Part shown: positions 24,544-32,754 of the stretch, piece after piece | Layout: each line of letters opens with the position of its first letter | Position numbering within the stretch: the first letter of the stretch is position 1 | Assembly: GCF_010548465.1 (NCBI RefSeq) | Contig: NZ_JAAGMD010000789.1 | Location: 1-36,893, forward strand | DNA length: 36,893 nucleotides | Source of the DNA: Streptomyces sp. SID14436 | GTDB lineage: Bacteria; Actinomycetota; Actinomycetes; Streptomycetales; Streptomycetaceae | Reading direction: 5' to 3' | Translations under genes and position numbers: made by a program | Notes under the pieces: model-generated | Told to the model about the DNA's origin: nothing | Database searches by the model: none | The model's input: the letters and a program-made list of their open reading frames with translations, nothing else

Positions 24544-24890
24544 GGTGCTCCTCCGGTTCGGTGCCATGGTGGCTGTCGCGGCCACCCACACCGATCAACG
24601 GGCCCGCCGGTTCCCGGGTTCACCCGCCGACCGACGGGCCCGCCCGGCTCCGTCGTCCCACGAACCCCGGCAGTGGATCCCGGTGTTCTGCCACGTCGCC
24701 ACGAACTGACCGATGCCGCGTGGGATTTCGCCCCGCGTTGCCCCCCGGTCACGACGGGGCCGCCGCCGTGGCGCCTCCCCGCCGCCCGTGTCCCGGCCCG
24801 GAGGCGGCCCGCCCGATGGCATGAGGCCCGCAGGATCCCGGACGGGGCAGCCGGACCGGGCGGGAACGGGCGGCACACTACGATGACCAG
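24544..24890. other. Divergent intergenic region, hydrolase and AAA/TPR genes
   Basis: No gene is supported in these 347 bases. The right end holds the leaderless promoter for the AAA/TPR gene (TACGAT at 24879-24884) and the left end the ribosome site of the hydrolase. The remaining sequence shows no clear repeat. Confidence 0.5.
24879..24884 (+). promoter_or_regulatory. -10 box TACGAT, leaderless start of the AAA/TPR gene
   Basis: TACGAT is followed by six bases and the GTG at 24891. No ribosome site is present, so transcription probably starts at or next to the start codon. No -35 box is recognisable, which leaves room for an alternative sigma factor. Confidence 0.5.
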
Positions 24891-27353
24891 GTGGAACCAG
24901 TAGGGCGGCGTAGAGAACTCGCCGCGGTGCGGCACCTTGTCGACCAGGCTCTCGCCGGTTCGGGGGGACACCTGCTCGTCACCGGTCCCCCTGGGGCCGG
25001 CAAGAGCCACCTGACGCAGTACGCCGAGCAGTTCGCCGCCGCCCGCGGGCTGAGGACACACCGCCTCGCCGCCGACGCCGGCACGGACCCCCCGGCATCC
25101 CGCCTGCTCGGTGGCCTGGCGGCCGTGACGGGCCGGCCGGTCCCTCCGGCGGACGCCCGGACGGAAGAGATCGACGCGCTGTTCCTGGCCGTGGCCGAAG
25201 GCCCCCCTTGCCTCCTCGTGGCCGATGATCTCGATGCCGGTCCGGGAGCGGACCCCGTCCTCCCCGACGTCCTCGTTGCGCCCCCTCACGCCGCCGGGGG
25301 CACCGATGACGCCGATCTGCCCTGGGACGTCCGCCTCTTCAGCCGGCTGGCCGGGCACCTGGCCGCCGGCGCCACCGCCGTGCTGGCCACCACCCGGCAG
25401 CCGACCGGGCTGCCGAACGAACTGCGACTCGGTGGCCTCGACGAGGCCGAGCTGTCGCAGCTGGTCGGCGACCTGCCCGCCGACGCCCTCCGTGCCGTCA
25501 GGCTGGCCTCGGCCGGGATGCCCGGCGCCGCGCTCGCAGCCGCACATCAGCTCGCTGCCGCCGGCAGCGGCAGCGGCAGCGGCAGCGGCGAAGAGGATCC
25601 CGTGGCGTACCTCGCGCTGACGACTCCGTCCCGGGCCTCCTTCCTCGATCCCGACACCCGGCTGATCCGGCTGCTCGAGGCCGCCGGCACGCGGCCCCTG
25701 CCGGCACGCACCCGGGCACGGGTGCTGGCCCGGCTGGCCCGGGAACTGCTGAGCGATCCGAGCGACACCCGCCGGCCCGCGCTGACCGAGGAAGCACTGT
25801 CCCTGGCCCGGCGCTCCGGAAGCCCGGGCACCATCGCCGAGGTCCTCGACTCCAGGCTGCACGCCCTGTGGGACCCGGCAGCCGCGCACGAGCGGCTCGA
25901 GACCGCGGCCGAGATCATCACCCAGGCCAGACTCGCCGGGGACATCGCCGCGGAGCGCCGCGGCCTCATGTGGCGCTTCACCGCCCTGACGGAACTCGGG
26001 GACCTCACCGCCGCCGAGGCAGCGCTCACCTCCTACGCCCGCACGGGCGAACTGTCCGGCGACGCCGAGACCCTGGCGGTGGTCACCGCCCGGCAGTCCA
26101 TGCTCGCGGCGATCCGCGGTCGTCTCGAGGAGGCCGCCTCGCTGGCGTCCGAGGTGGAGCGCCTCGGCCGCAGGGCGGGCATGGTGGACACCGCGCGGCT
26201 GACCGGCAGCCTGCGCGGCGGCATTTCCACCCTGCGCGGCGACTGGGAGAGCACCCTCGCGCCCTGGCAGGCACTGGCCCGGCGCCTGCCCGGGCACTTC
26301 TTCTCGGCCACGGCGGCCCGCGCCCTGGCCGAGAGCGGCCGGCTCGACGAGGCGGAACTCGAACTTGAGCGGCTGCTGCCGAGCGTCCTGGCGGGTTCCG
26401 GTCCTCGGTGGCTGGGTGCTGTCGCGGATCTCGCCGTGGTGGCGTCCCGCTCGCGCACCACCGACGCGGCCCGGCACCTGTACACCGCCCTCCTGCCCTA
26501 CCGCGGCCGGCTGGTGGTGTGGGGCGGCGCGAACACGGTCACCGGGCCGGTCGACCACTACCTCGGACTGCTGTCCGCCCACCTCGGCGACCTCGACCGG
26601 GCCATCGCCGACTTCGACGCGGCCCACACATGGGAGAGCAGGAACGGAACCCTGCCCTGGCTGGCCCAGACCCTCGCCGCCCGGGCCGAAGCGCTCCGGG
26701 CACGCCAAGGCGAGGGGGATGCCGTCCGGGCCCGTGACGATCAGGACCGTGCCCGGTCCATCGCACAACGCCTCGGCATGCGCGGGCTCCTGGCCGCCCT
26801 GGCCCCCGCCGGCGACACATGGCGGCTGACCCGCGTCGACGGCGGGTGGCTCCTGGAAGCAGGCAGCGAGTCGGCGCGGCTGAGCGACACCCGCGGCATG
26901 GGCTACCTCCGCAGCCTGCTCGCCGCCCCCGGACAGGACATCCCCGCTCTCGACCTGGCGGCCGGCGGCCGGGGGCTGCGGGCCCCCGACGGGGACCCCG
27001 TCCTCGACGCGGCCGCTCTCGCCGGCTACCGCAAGCGGCTCGCGCAGCTGGACCAGGCCCTCGACGCCGCCGACCGGGCCGGCGACGTCGACCGCGCACG
27101 GGACGTGCACCGGGAACGGAACGCGATCGTCGCCGAACTGCGCCGGGCCGGCGGCCTCGGCGGACGGGTACGGGCCATCAGCGCCGAGGCCGAAAGAGCA
27201 CGCGTCAGCGCCACCCGGGCCCTGTGGGCGGCGGTGAAGCGCATCGAGGCAGCCGCGCCCCTGGCCGGCGCCCACCTGCGTGCCTCCCTGCGGTCGGGCC
27301 GCACCTTCTGCTACCGCCCGGCCGCGGGCGGCCCGGACCGATGGCAGGTGTGA
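24891..27353 (+). CDS. AAA ATPase with TPR repeats, LuxR-like regulator without LuxR HTH
   Basis: The 820-residue protein begins with an AAA_16-type ATPase domain: Walker A GPPGAGKS (32-39) and Walker B CLLVADDLD (107-115). A Gly-Ser linker at 225-233 follows, then a long helical TPR-like region (about 265-635) rich in Ala, Leu and Glu. The final part (about 640-820) contains GWLLEAGSESARLSDTRGMG, LLAAPGQDIPALDL, a coiled-coil-like helix around YRKRLAQLDQALDAADRAGD and the closing LRSGRTFCYRP. I have seen this last module at the end of other actinobacterial AAA/TPR regulators, but it has no LuxR helix-turn-helix; a winged-helix role is a guess. It probably controls the hydrolase 71 bases downstream and possibly the redox genes beyond. 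Confidence 0.82.
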   Translation: MEPVGRRRELAAVRHLVDQALAGSGGHLLVTGPPGAGKSHLTQYAEQFAAARGLRTHRLAADAGTDPPASRLLGGLAAVTGRPVPPADARTEEIDALFLAVAEGPPCLLVADDLDAGPGADPVLPDVLVAPPHAAGGTDDADLPWDVRLFSRLAGHLAAGATAVLATTRQPTGLPNELRLGGLDEAELSQLVGDLPADALRAVRLASAGMPGAALAAAHQLAAAGSGSGSGSGEEDPVAYLALTTPSRASFLDPDTRLIRLLEAAGTRPLPARTRARVLARLARELLSDPSDTRRPALTEEALSLARRSGSPGTIAEVLDSRLHALWDPAAAHERLETAAEIITQARLAGDIAAERRGLMWRFTALTELGDLTAAEAALTSYARTGELSGDAETLAVVTARQSMLAAIRGRLEEAASLASEVERLGRRAGMVDTARLTGSLRGGISTLRGDWESTLAPWQALARRLPGHFFSATAARALAESGRLDEAELELERLLPSVLAGSGPRWLGAVADLAVVASRSRTTDAARHLYTALLPYRGRLVVWGGANTVTGPVDHYLGLLSAHLGDLDRAIADFDAAHTWESRNGTLPWLAQTLAARAEALRARQGEGDAVRARDDQDRARSIAQRLGMRGLLAALAPAGDTWRLTRVDGGWLLEAGSESARLSDTRGMGYLRSLLAAPGQDIPALDLAAGGRGLRAPDGDPVLDAAALAGYRKRLAQLDQALDAADRAGDVDRARDVHRERNAIVAELRRAGGLGGRVRAISAEAERARVSATRALWAAVKRIEAAAPLAGAHLRASLRSGRTFCYRPAAGGPDRWQV
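25563..25586 (+). repeat. In-frame hexanucleotide repeat (GGCAGC)4
   Basis: Four exact GGCAGC units, with a partial fifth, encode the Gly-Ser linker of the AAA/TPR protein between its ATPase and TPR parts. Each unit adds two residues, so slippage would keep the frame. Confidence 0.85.
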
Positions 27354-27424
27354 CCTCCGTCGCACACACTTTGTTCCCTGTCCCGGAACGCCTTCCTCGG
27401 GAAAGCACGGAAAGGCGGAACACG

Positions 27425-28216
27425 ATGACACTGGGACAGTACGAACTCATCGGGCGGCTGGGTGCCCGGGTGCACGGCGCGCGGCACGGCAACGAACCGC
27501 CGGTGGTCCTGCTCCACGGGCTCACCTACGACCACCGGCAGTGGGACACGCTGATCGAAGAGCTGACGGCGAGGGAGCCCGGCCAGCTGATCATCGTCTT
27601 CGACCTTCCCGGTCACGGCCGGTCCCCGGACGCGGAGTCCTGTCGTCCGGCCGACATCGCCCTCTCACTGCACCGTTCCCTCGACGCGTTCGGGGCGGCA
27701 GCACCGGTCGTCGTCGGGCACTCGTTCGGAGCGGTGGTGGCCACGGCCTACGCCGCCGTCCACCCGGCAGCCGGAGTGGTCAACATCGACCAGCCACTGC
27801 TCGCCGGCACCTTCGCCAAGCGGCTCAGAGAACTCGAACCCCTGCTGCGCAGTTCGCGGTGGCGGGACGTCTGGGACGAGCAGCTGGCGGCCATGGGCAT
27901 CGACGCGCTCCCGCCCCGGGCCCGCGAACTGGTCCGGACGGCGACGGCTCCCCGCCAGGAACTCCTGCTGGCCTACTGGCAGGAACTCCTTGAGGAGTCC
28001 TCCGAGGAACTCGCACGCCGACGCACCTGGCAGCTGCGGGCCATCAGGCACGCCGGCGTGGACTACACCCATGTCACGGGCGGCGAGGTACCGCAGCTGT
28101 ACGCGCAGTGGCTCACCGCCCTCCTGCCCACGGCGCGCCTCGTCACCTTCCCCGGCAGCGGGCACTTCCCCCACCTTGTCCACCCTGCCGCGATCGCCGG
28201 CCTCCTGACCGGCTGA
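27425..28216 (+). CDS. Alpha/beta hydrolase downstream of the AAA/TPR gene
   Basis: The 263-residue protein has VVLLHGLTYDHRQWD (27-41, oxyanion loop), FDLPGHGRSPD (59-69), the nucleophile elbow VGHSFGAVVA with S100, and SGHFPHLVHP with the catalytic histidine. Where the catalytic acid is usually Asp after the sixth strand, this protein has THVTGGEVPQ, so a Glu or another Asp must serve. It is probably an esterase or lactonase of the cytoplasm. AAAGGCGG lies before the ATG. The 71-base gap suggests cotranscription with the AAA/TPR gene. Confidence 0.88.
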   Translation: MTLGQYELIGRLGARVHGARHGNEPPVVLLHGLTYDHRQWDTLIEELTAREPGQLIIVFDLPGHGRSPDAESCRPADIALSLHRSLDAFGAAAPVVVGHSFGAVVATAYAAVHPAAGVVNIDQPLLAGTFAKRLRELEPLLRSSRWRDVWDEQLAAMGIDALPPRARELVRTATAPRQELLLAYWQELLEESSEELARRRTWQLRAIRHAGVDYTHVTGGEVPQLYAQWLTALLPTARLVTFPGSGHFPHLVHPAAIAGLLTG

Positions 28217-28355
28217 CACCCGGTGGCACGGCTGTGCCGCGCCGCTGCTGACCGAGGGCCTCCTCGCTGGTGGTGGCGCGGCCCCTTCGTGACCTGCGGC
28301 TCCTCCAGCCACCGCTGCCTCCGAGCCCGTACGGCCTTGTCCGGGTGGGAGCCGC

Positions 28356-28389
28356 CCTACGTCCCGGCCCTTCCGCGCCGGGACGTAGG
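28356..28389. terminator. Terminator-like hairpin, 13-bp stem
   Basis: CCTACGTCCCGGC (28356-28368) pairs perfectly with GCCGGGACGTAGG (28377-28389) around an eight-base loop, about 140 bases after the hydrolase stop. Confidence 0.7.
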
Positions 28390-28499
28390 CGTGCCGCCCG
28401 AGCGCCGCCGACCGAGGAGGCCCGGCGCGCCGGCGCGCGAACCCGCCGGTCCGGTCCCGGGCCCCGCACCACCCCGGACCGGGGCTGACCGTGCGGGGC

Positions 28500-28527
28500 G
28501 AGCAGTCAGCGCTTGTCCTGACTGCTC
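28500..28527. terminator. Second hairpin, 10-bp stem
   Basis: GAGCAGTCAG (28500-28509) pairs perfectly with CTGACTGCTC (28518-28527), and flanking GGGG/CCC extends the stem past one bulge. Confidence 0.6.
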
Positions 28528-28774
28528 CCCGGCCGTCCTGACCGGTACGACGGCCGCGGCCACCGCCACCGCAGCGGCGAGAGCGGCCGGGACGAGATGC
28601 CCCGGAACGGCGGCGGCGAGGGCGGTGGCCCGTTGCTCCCACGCGTACTCCGCTGTCCTGCCGCCCACCGTGCTTCTCCCCGGGAGCGGCCGGCGCAGGG
28701 GGTGCCTCCCGTTGCTGCCCGATGATGCCGTCGGCAACCGGCGACACCGAGGTCCGGCCCGATGTCGTCCCGGC

Positions 28775-28848
28775 GCCGACCGGAGCACCTACTTACAAAA
28801 GATTAGCCCCTTACCCGCCGTTTCCCCTTTTCGGCCGACCGGAGCACC
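28775..28848 (+). repeat. 15-bp direct repeat bracketing the redox-cassette promoter
   Basis: GCCGACCGGAGCACC occurs exactly at 28775-28789 and 28834-28848, 59 bases apart from start to start. The second copy ends eight bases before the ATG at 28857; the AT-rich core between them is the likely promoter. The repeats could be binding sites of a regulator or a trace of a small duplication or insertion. Confidence 0.8.
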
Positions 28849-28856
28849 GTGGAGCC

Positions 28857-29765
28857 ATGACCGACTACAGACGTCCGCTCTCCTTCGGCGTGAATGCCGA
28901 ACCGTCCGCCGCCGCGTGGCCGTTGACCCGGCTCATGTCCCGCCGGGCGGAGGACTCGGGCCTCGACTACATCGCCGTCCAGGACCACCCGTACCAGCCG
29001 GGGCATCTCGAGGCGTGGACCCTGATCTCCCATCTGTCCGCCCACACGGACCGGATTTCCTTCCTCACCGACGTCGCCGATCTCCAGCTGCGGCCGCCGG
29101 CGATGCTCGCCAAGGCCGCCGCATCACTGAGCGTGCTCACCGACGGGCGCGTCCAGCTGGGGGTCGGAGGCGGCGGCATCCCCGACGCCATCGCCTCCAT
29201 GGGCGGCCCGGCACGGCGCGGCCGGGACATGGTGGCGTACGCCGAGGACGCCCTCGGCGTACTCCGCACGGCCCTGCCCGGCGGTCCCGTGCAGGTCGAC
29301 AGCCCCTACCACGCGATCGGCGGCTACCAGGCCGGGCCGGTCCCGCCGAAGCCCGTCGGTGTCTGGCTCGGGGCGCAGAAGGCGAAGATGCTCGCCCTGG
29401 CCGGCCGGGTCGCCGACGGCTGGATCTCCCCGCTGAACATCTACGTCCCCCCGGAGGAGGTGCCGTCCCGGCAGCGGATCATCGACGAGGCGGCGCTGGC
29501 GGCCGGGCGGGAGCCGAGGTCTCTGCGCCGCGTCTACAACGTGACCGGTGCGATCGGCCCGTTGGGCGCGCCCCGGTCCGGACGCGGGCTCGTCGGCGAC
29601 GTGCGCCGGTGGGTGGACACCCTGACCGAGTGGACCGTGGACCTCGGCTTCGACACCTTCGTCCTCTGGCCCGCCGCCGATCCCGAGCGGCAGCTCGCGC
29701 TCTTCGCCGACGAGATCGTGCCCGCCGTCCGCGAGCGCGTCGACGCCGAGAGGAGCGGGCGATGA
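28857..29765 (+). CDS. LLM-class flavin/F420-dependent oxidoreductase
   Basis: The 302-residue protein is a luciferase-like monooxygenase TIM barrel. Typical segments are SGLDYIAVQDHPYQPG (34-49), ISFLTDVADLQLRPPAMLAKAAASLSVLTDGRVQLGVGGG (about 67-107) and the KPVGVWLGAQKAKMLALAGRVADGWI motif of F420-dependent members. It probably transfers hydride between F420H2 (or FMN) and an unknown substrate. It is the first gene of a tight cassette: its stop overlaps the next start by four bases (ATGA). The ribosome site CGGAG or GGAG is within the second direct repeat. Confidence 0.9.
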   Translation: MTDYRRPLSFGVNAEPSAAAWPLTRLMSRRAEDSGLDYIAVQDHPYQPGHLEAWTLISHLSAHTDRISFLTDVADLQLRPPAMLAKAAASLSVLTDGRVQLGVGGGGIPDAIASMGGPARRGRDMVAYAEDALGVLRTALPGGPVQVDSPYHAIGGYQAGPVPPKPVGVWLGAQKAKMLALAGRVADGWISPLNIYVPPEEVPSRQRIIDEAALAAGREPRSLRRVYNVTGAIGPLGAPRSGRGLVGDVRRWVDTLTEWTVDLGFDTFVLWPAADPERQLALFADEIVPAVRERVDAERSGR

Positions 29766-31120
29766 CCGGCACCCTGGGCGCCCTGCCGCACACGCTGGCC
29801 GGGAAGGTGGTCACCCCCGGCGACCCGCGCTACCAGGCCCTGCGCTCCACCTACACCACCGTGGGCAGCCCGGCTGCCGTCGTCAGGCCCGAGTCCGCGG
29901 ACGACGTCTCCGCGGCACTGCACCTGGCACGGCGGACAGGGCTGCGGATCTCGGTCCGCAGCGGCGGACACGGCCTGTCCGGCAGCGGCACCAACGACGG
30001 AGGGCTCGTCATCGACCTGGGCGCGCTGCACCGGGTCGAGGTCGTCGACCGCGCCTCCCGCCTGGTCCGCGTCGAGGCTGGGGCCCGGTGGGCCCAGGTC
30101 GCGCAGGCGCTCGCCCCGCACGGCCTCGCCATCAGCTCGGGCGACCACGGAAACGTCGGCGTCGGCGGCATCGCCACCGGCGGCGGGGTCGGCTGGATGG
30201 TGCGGCACTACGGACTCACCATCGACCACATCCGCGCCGTGGACGTCGTCCTGCCCGACGGCACGTTCGTCCGCGCCGACACCGTCAACGAACCGGATCT
30301 GCTGTGGGTGATGCGCGGGGCGGGCGCGGGAGCCGGGATCGCCGTCGCCTTCGAGATCGAAGCCATGGAGCTGAGCCGCGTCGGCCATGTGCAGCTGGCC
30401 GCGGAGGTGGATCCCACCGGGGAGACACTGCGGCGCTGGGCCAAGGCCATGGACGAGGCTCCCCGTGAGCTGTCGACGGCGGTGACGCTGGCCTCGTCCG
30501 GCGCCGGCACCACGGCGTTCATCACCGCCGTCGTCGCGTCCGGGGAACCCGCCGTCATCCGCGACGCCGTCGAACCGCTGCTCGGCATCGGCGAGGTGAC
30601 GGCGCAGCAGGCCCAGGTGGCTCCCTACCCGGCCCTGGTCCCCGCCGAGCACCTGCACGCCAACACCGGGCAGATGCCGGTCGCCACGACGAACGGGCTG
30701 CTCACCGAGATGTCCTCGGACGCCGCCCGCGCGCTGGTCGCCGCGTCCGCCGGCCCCCGGCCGATCCTGGTCCAGCTGCGGTCGCTCGGCGGCGCGGTCC
30801 ACGACGTGTCCCCCTCGGCGACGGCCTTCGCCCACCGCCACCAGAACACCCTCGTGATCGGCTCGGCGTTCCCTCCCGACAGCCGGGAGGCGCTCGCCGC
30901 CGCCTGGGCCCCCGTCGCACCGCACACCGACGGCGCCTACGTGAACTTCGAGAGTGCGTCCGACGCCGGCGCCTTCGCCCGCGCCTACCCCGGACCGGCC
31001 GGCGCCCGCGTCACCGAGCTGTGGCGGCGCTACGACCCGGAGGGCCTCCTGCGCCCCGGACCGCGCGCCGACGCCGGCCCCGGACAGCCCACCCCCGTGA
31101 CTCCGAGGAGAGCACAGTGA
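29762..31120 (+). CDS. BBE-type FAD-linked oxidoreductase
   Basis: The 452-residue protein has an FAD_binding_4 domain (about 35-175) with RSGGHGLSGSGT, where H70 is the likely covalent FAD attachment point, and GVGGIATGGGVGWMVRHYGLTIDHI. The C-terminal LWRRYDPEGLLRP fits a berberine-bridge-type end. The cysteine that makes a second flavin bond in bicovalent members is absent (GDHGNVGVGG), so one covalent link is expected. No signal peptide is present, so it acts in the cytoplasm. It overlaps the LLM gene by four bases and the cupin gene by four bases (GTGA), strong evidence for translational coupling. Confidence 0.92.
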   Translation: MTGTLGALPHTLAGKVVTPGDPRYQALRSTYTTVGSPAAVVRPESADDVSAALHLARRTGLRISVRSGGHGLSGSGTNDGGLVIDLGALHRVEVVDRASRLVRVEAGARWAQVAQALAPHGLAISSGDHGNVGVGGIATGGGVGWMVRHYGLTIDHIRAVDVVLPDGTFVRADTVNEPDLLWVMRGAGAGAGIAVAFEIEAMELSRVGHVQLAAEVDPTGETLRRWAKAMDEAPRELSTAVTLASSGAGTTAFITAVVASGEPAVIRDAVEPLLGIGEVTAQQAQVAPYPALVPAEHLHANTGQMPVATTNGLLTEMSSDAARALVAASAGPRPILVQLRSLGGAVHDVSPSATAFAHRHQNTLVIGSAFPPDSREALAAAWAPVAPHTDGAYVNFESASDAGAFARAYPGPAGARVTELWRRYDPEGLLRPGPRADAGPGQPTPVTPRRAQ

Positions 31121-31635
31121 GCTTCCCCTTCCCCGTCCCCCACCGGCACGACCCCCGCTGGACGCGTGAGGGGGGCGTCCACGTCCGCCGCGGTGAGGGA
31201 ACCGCCCGCTGGCTGGCCGGCGACGCCTACACGATCAAGGCCACCGCCGAGGACACCAACGGCGCCCTGGGCTTCGCCACGGCAGTGGTGCCGCCGGGCG
31301 GCGGACCGGTCGCCCACGCCCACGACGACGCGGAGGAGGCGTTCTACGTCCTCGACGGCGAACTGGAGTTCCTCCTCGGTGCCCGCACCTTCACGGTCAC
31401 CGGCGGGGACTTCGTCTTCGTCCCGCGCGACACCCGCCACCGGTTCAAGAACGTGGGCGACCGGGACGCGTCGTTCCTGTTCATGTTCACCCCCGGCGGG
31501 CAGGAGCGGTTCTTCATCGACCACGGGGACGAGCCCGTCGAGGGCGAGACGTCACCGCCCTGGGGACCCGAGCGGTACGCCGCCCTGGTCGACGCGCTGC
31601 TCGCGCAGAACGTCACGCTCCTCCCGGAGGACTGA
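31117..31635 (+). CDS. Cupin-domain protein 1
   Basis: The 172-residue protein is a single cupin with both motifs intact: G63-PVA-H67-A-H69, E73/E74 and G81 for motif 1, and G97, P103, H108 and N112 for motif 2, so it can bind a metal. The N-terminal DPRWTREGGVHVRRGEG is shared with the second cupin at 32143. It may be a small dioxygenase, isomerase or binding protein acting on the product of the two upstream oxidoreductases. CGAGGAG at 31104-31110 supports the GTG start, which overlaps the FAD gene stop. Confidence 0.9.
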   Translation: MSFPFPVPHRHDPRWTREGGVHVRRGEGTARWLAGDAYTIKATAEDTNGALGFATAVVPPGGGPVAHAHDDAEEAFYVLDGELEFLLGARTFTVTGGDFVFVPRDTRHRFKNVGDRDASFLFMFTPGGQERFFIDHGDEPVEGETSPPWGPERYAALVDALLAQNVTLLPED

Positions 31636-31759
31636 CCCAAGCGGTCACCCACCGGGACCGCCCGCCCGCCGGGCACCTCTCACGCACACCTCCGCGCCCC
31701 TTCACACCTCCGCGCGGGCCGCTCCCCCAGGACGCCCGCGCCGTCACCGGAGCCCATCC

Positions 31760-32107
31760 ATGTTTCTCGCCACCCTCGTCGTCACCATCCTGTTCGCCCT
31801 GGTCCTGCTCCTGTCCGCCTACGGCAAGCTCACCCGGGACCCCCAGCAGATGACGACGCTCGAACGCGTCGGATTCCCCGAGCGGTACGTGCCCCTTCTG
31901 GCGGCGGCGGAGATCGCCGGAGCGGCCGGAATCCTCACCGGCCTCGCCTGGGCACCCCTGGGTGTGGCCGCCGCCGTCGGGCTCATCGCCTACTTCATCG
32001 GCGCCGTCGTCTCCCACCTCCGGGTCCGCGACCCGCGCGTCCTGCCTCCCGCCACGCTCCTGCTCACGGCCGTGGCGACCCTCGCCCTCCGTCTCGCCTC
32101 CGCCTGA
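31760..32107 (+). CDS. DoxX-family membrane protein
   Basis: The 115-residue protein has four hydrophobic helices (about 2-20, 47-64, 68-86 and 97-113) and the early signature LLSAYGKLTRDPQQMTTLERVGFPERYVPLLAAAEIAGAAGIL found in DoxX-like proteins. Members sit in the membrane and are linked with quinone or thiol redox chemistry. CGGAG at 31748-31752 is well placed. It lies between two related cupin genes in the same direction, so it may couple their chemistry to the membrane. Confidence 0.88.
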   Translation: MFLATLVVTILFALVLLLSAYGKLTRDPQQMTTLERVGFPERYVPLLAAAEIAGAAGILTGLAWAPLGVAAAVGLIAYFIGAVVSHLRVRDPRVLPPATLLLTAVATLALRLASA

Positions 32108-32142
32108 CCGGCCCGCCGACTCCGCAGAGAAGGAAGACCACC

Positions 32143-32670
32143 ATGACCTTCGGGACCCCTGCCATCCCCGACAAGGACGACCCCCGCTGGACGCGCCGCG
32201 ACGGCCTCTTCGTCCGCCGCGACGAAGGCGCCACCAAGTGGCTGAACGGCGACACCACCACCGTCAAGCTCAGCTCGGCGCAGACCGGCGGCGCCCTGGG
32301 TGTGCTGGAGACATCGGTGCCCCCCGGCGGCGGAGCACCTCCCCACTCCCACGGCCGCGAGGAGGAGACCTTCTACGTCCTGTCCGGTGACTTCGGTTTC
32401 GTCAACGGCGACGAGACCATTCAGGCCGGCCCCGGCGACCTCCTCTTCATTCCCCGCGGCAACCGGCACGGCTTCACCAACATCGGCAACCTGCCCGGCA
32501 GGCTGCTCGTCTTCATCGCGCCCGGCGGACACGAAGGCTTCTGGCTCGACAACGGGATCGACCCCGAACCCGGCAGGAGCGCACCGGCCCCGACGCCGCA
32601 GGAGCTCGCCGCCCTGGCCGCGGAGATCGCCGAGCACCAGGTGACGCTCATGCCCGACCGCGAACCCTGA
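32143..32670 (+). CDS. Cupin-domain protein 2 (paralogue of cupin 1)
   Basis: The 175-residue protein has motif 1 (GGGAPPHSHGREEE, H68 and H70 with a Glu at 73-75) and motif 2 (GPGDLLFIPRGNRHGFTN, H109 and N113). Its opening DPRWTRRDGLFVRRDEGATKWLNGD aligns with that of cupin 1 across about 25 residues, and both end with EHQVTLMPD or QNVTLLPED. They are clear duplicates. AGAAGGA precedes the ATG. It is the last gene of the cassette; a palindrome follows. Confidence 0.92.
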   Translation: MTFGTPAIPDKDDPRWTRRDGLFVRRDEGATKWLNGDTTTVKLSSAQTGGALGVLETSVPPGGGAPPHSHGREEETFYVLSGDFGFVNGDETIQAGPGDLLFIPRGNRHGFTNIGNLPGRLLVFIAPGGHEGFWLDNGIDPEPGRSAPAPTPQELAALAAEIAEHQVTLMPDREP

Positions 32671-32754
32671 TCCCGTCCGCCACTCCTGGCGCGGCCACCT
32701 CGTTTCCTGGCCGGGCCCGCCGCCACACCCCCGCAGGGCCCGGCCCCCGGCCGT

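Larger units (their letters stand above)
28217..28856. other. Long gene-free gap with several strong hairpins
   Basis: No confident gene lies in these 640 bases. Perfect stems include 28356-28368 with 28377-28389 and 28500-28509 with 28518-28527, plus a longer pairing of GCCCCGCAC (28461-28469) with GTGCGGGGC (28491-28499). On the reverse strand a GTG at 28668, preceded by GGGGAG, opens a frame whose first 45 residues look like a real membrane peptide, but it then turns into Arg/Gly/Pro-rich sequence. A frameshifted or decayed gene is possible. The right end, 28790-28832, is AT-rich and carries the promoter of the redox cassette. Confidence 0.5.

Noticed and set aside
24595-24876. A reverse-strand frame containing QFVATWQNTGIHCRGSWDDG
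   Set aside because: The surrounding residues are Pro/Arg/Gly-rich, no ribosome site is present, and it overlaps the promoter region of the AAA/TPR gene.
24891-27353. Naming the AAA/TPR protein a LuxR-family transcription factor
   Set aside because: No LuxR helix-turn-helix is visible at its C-terminus.
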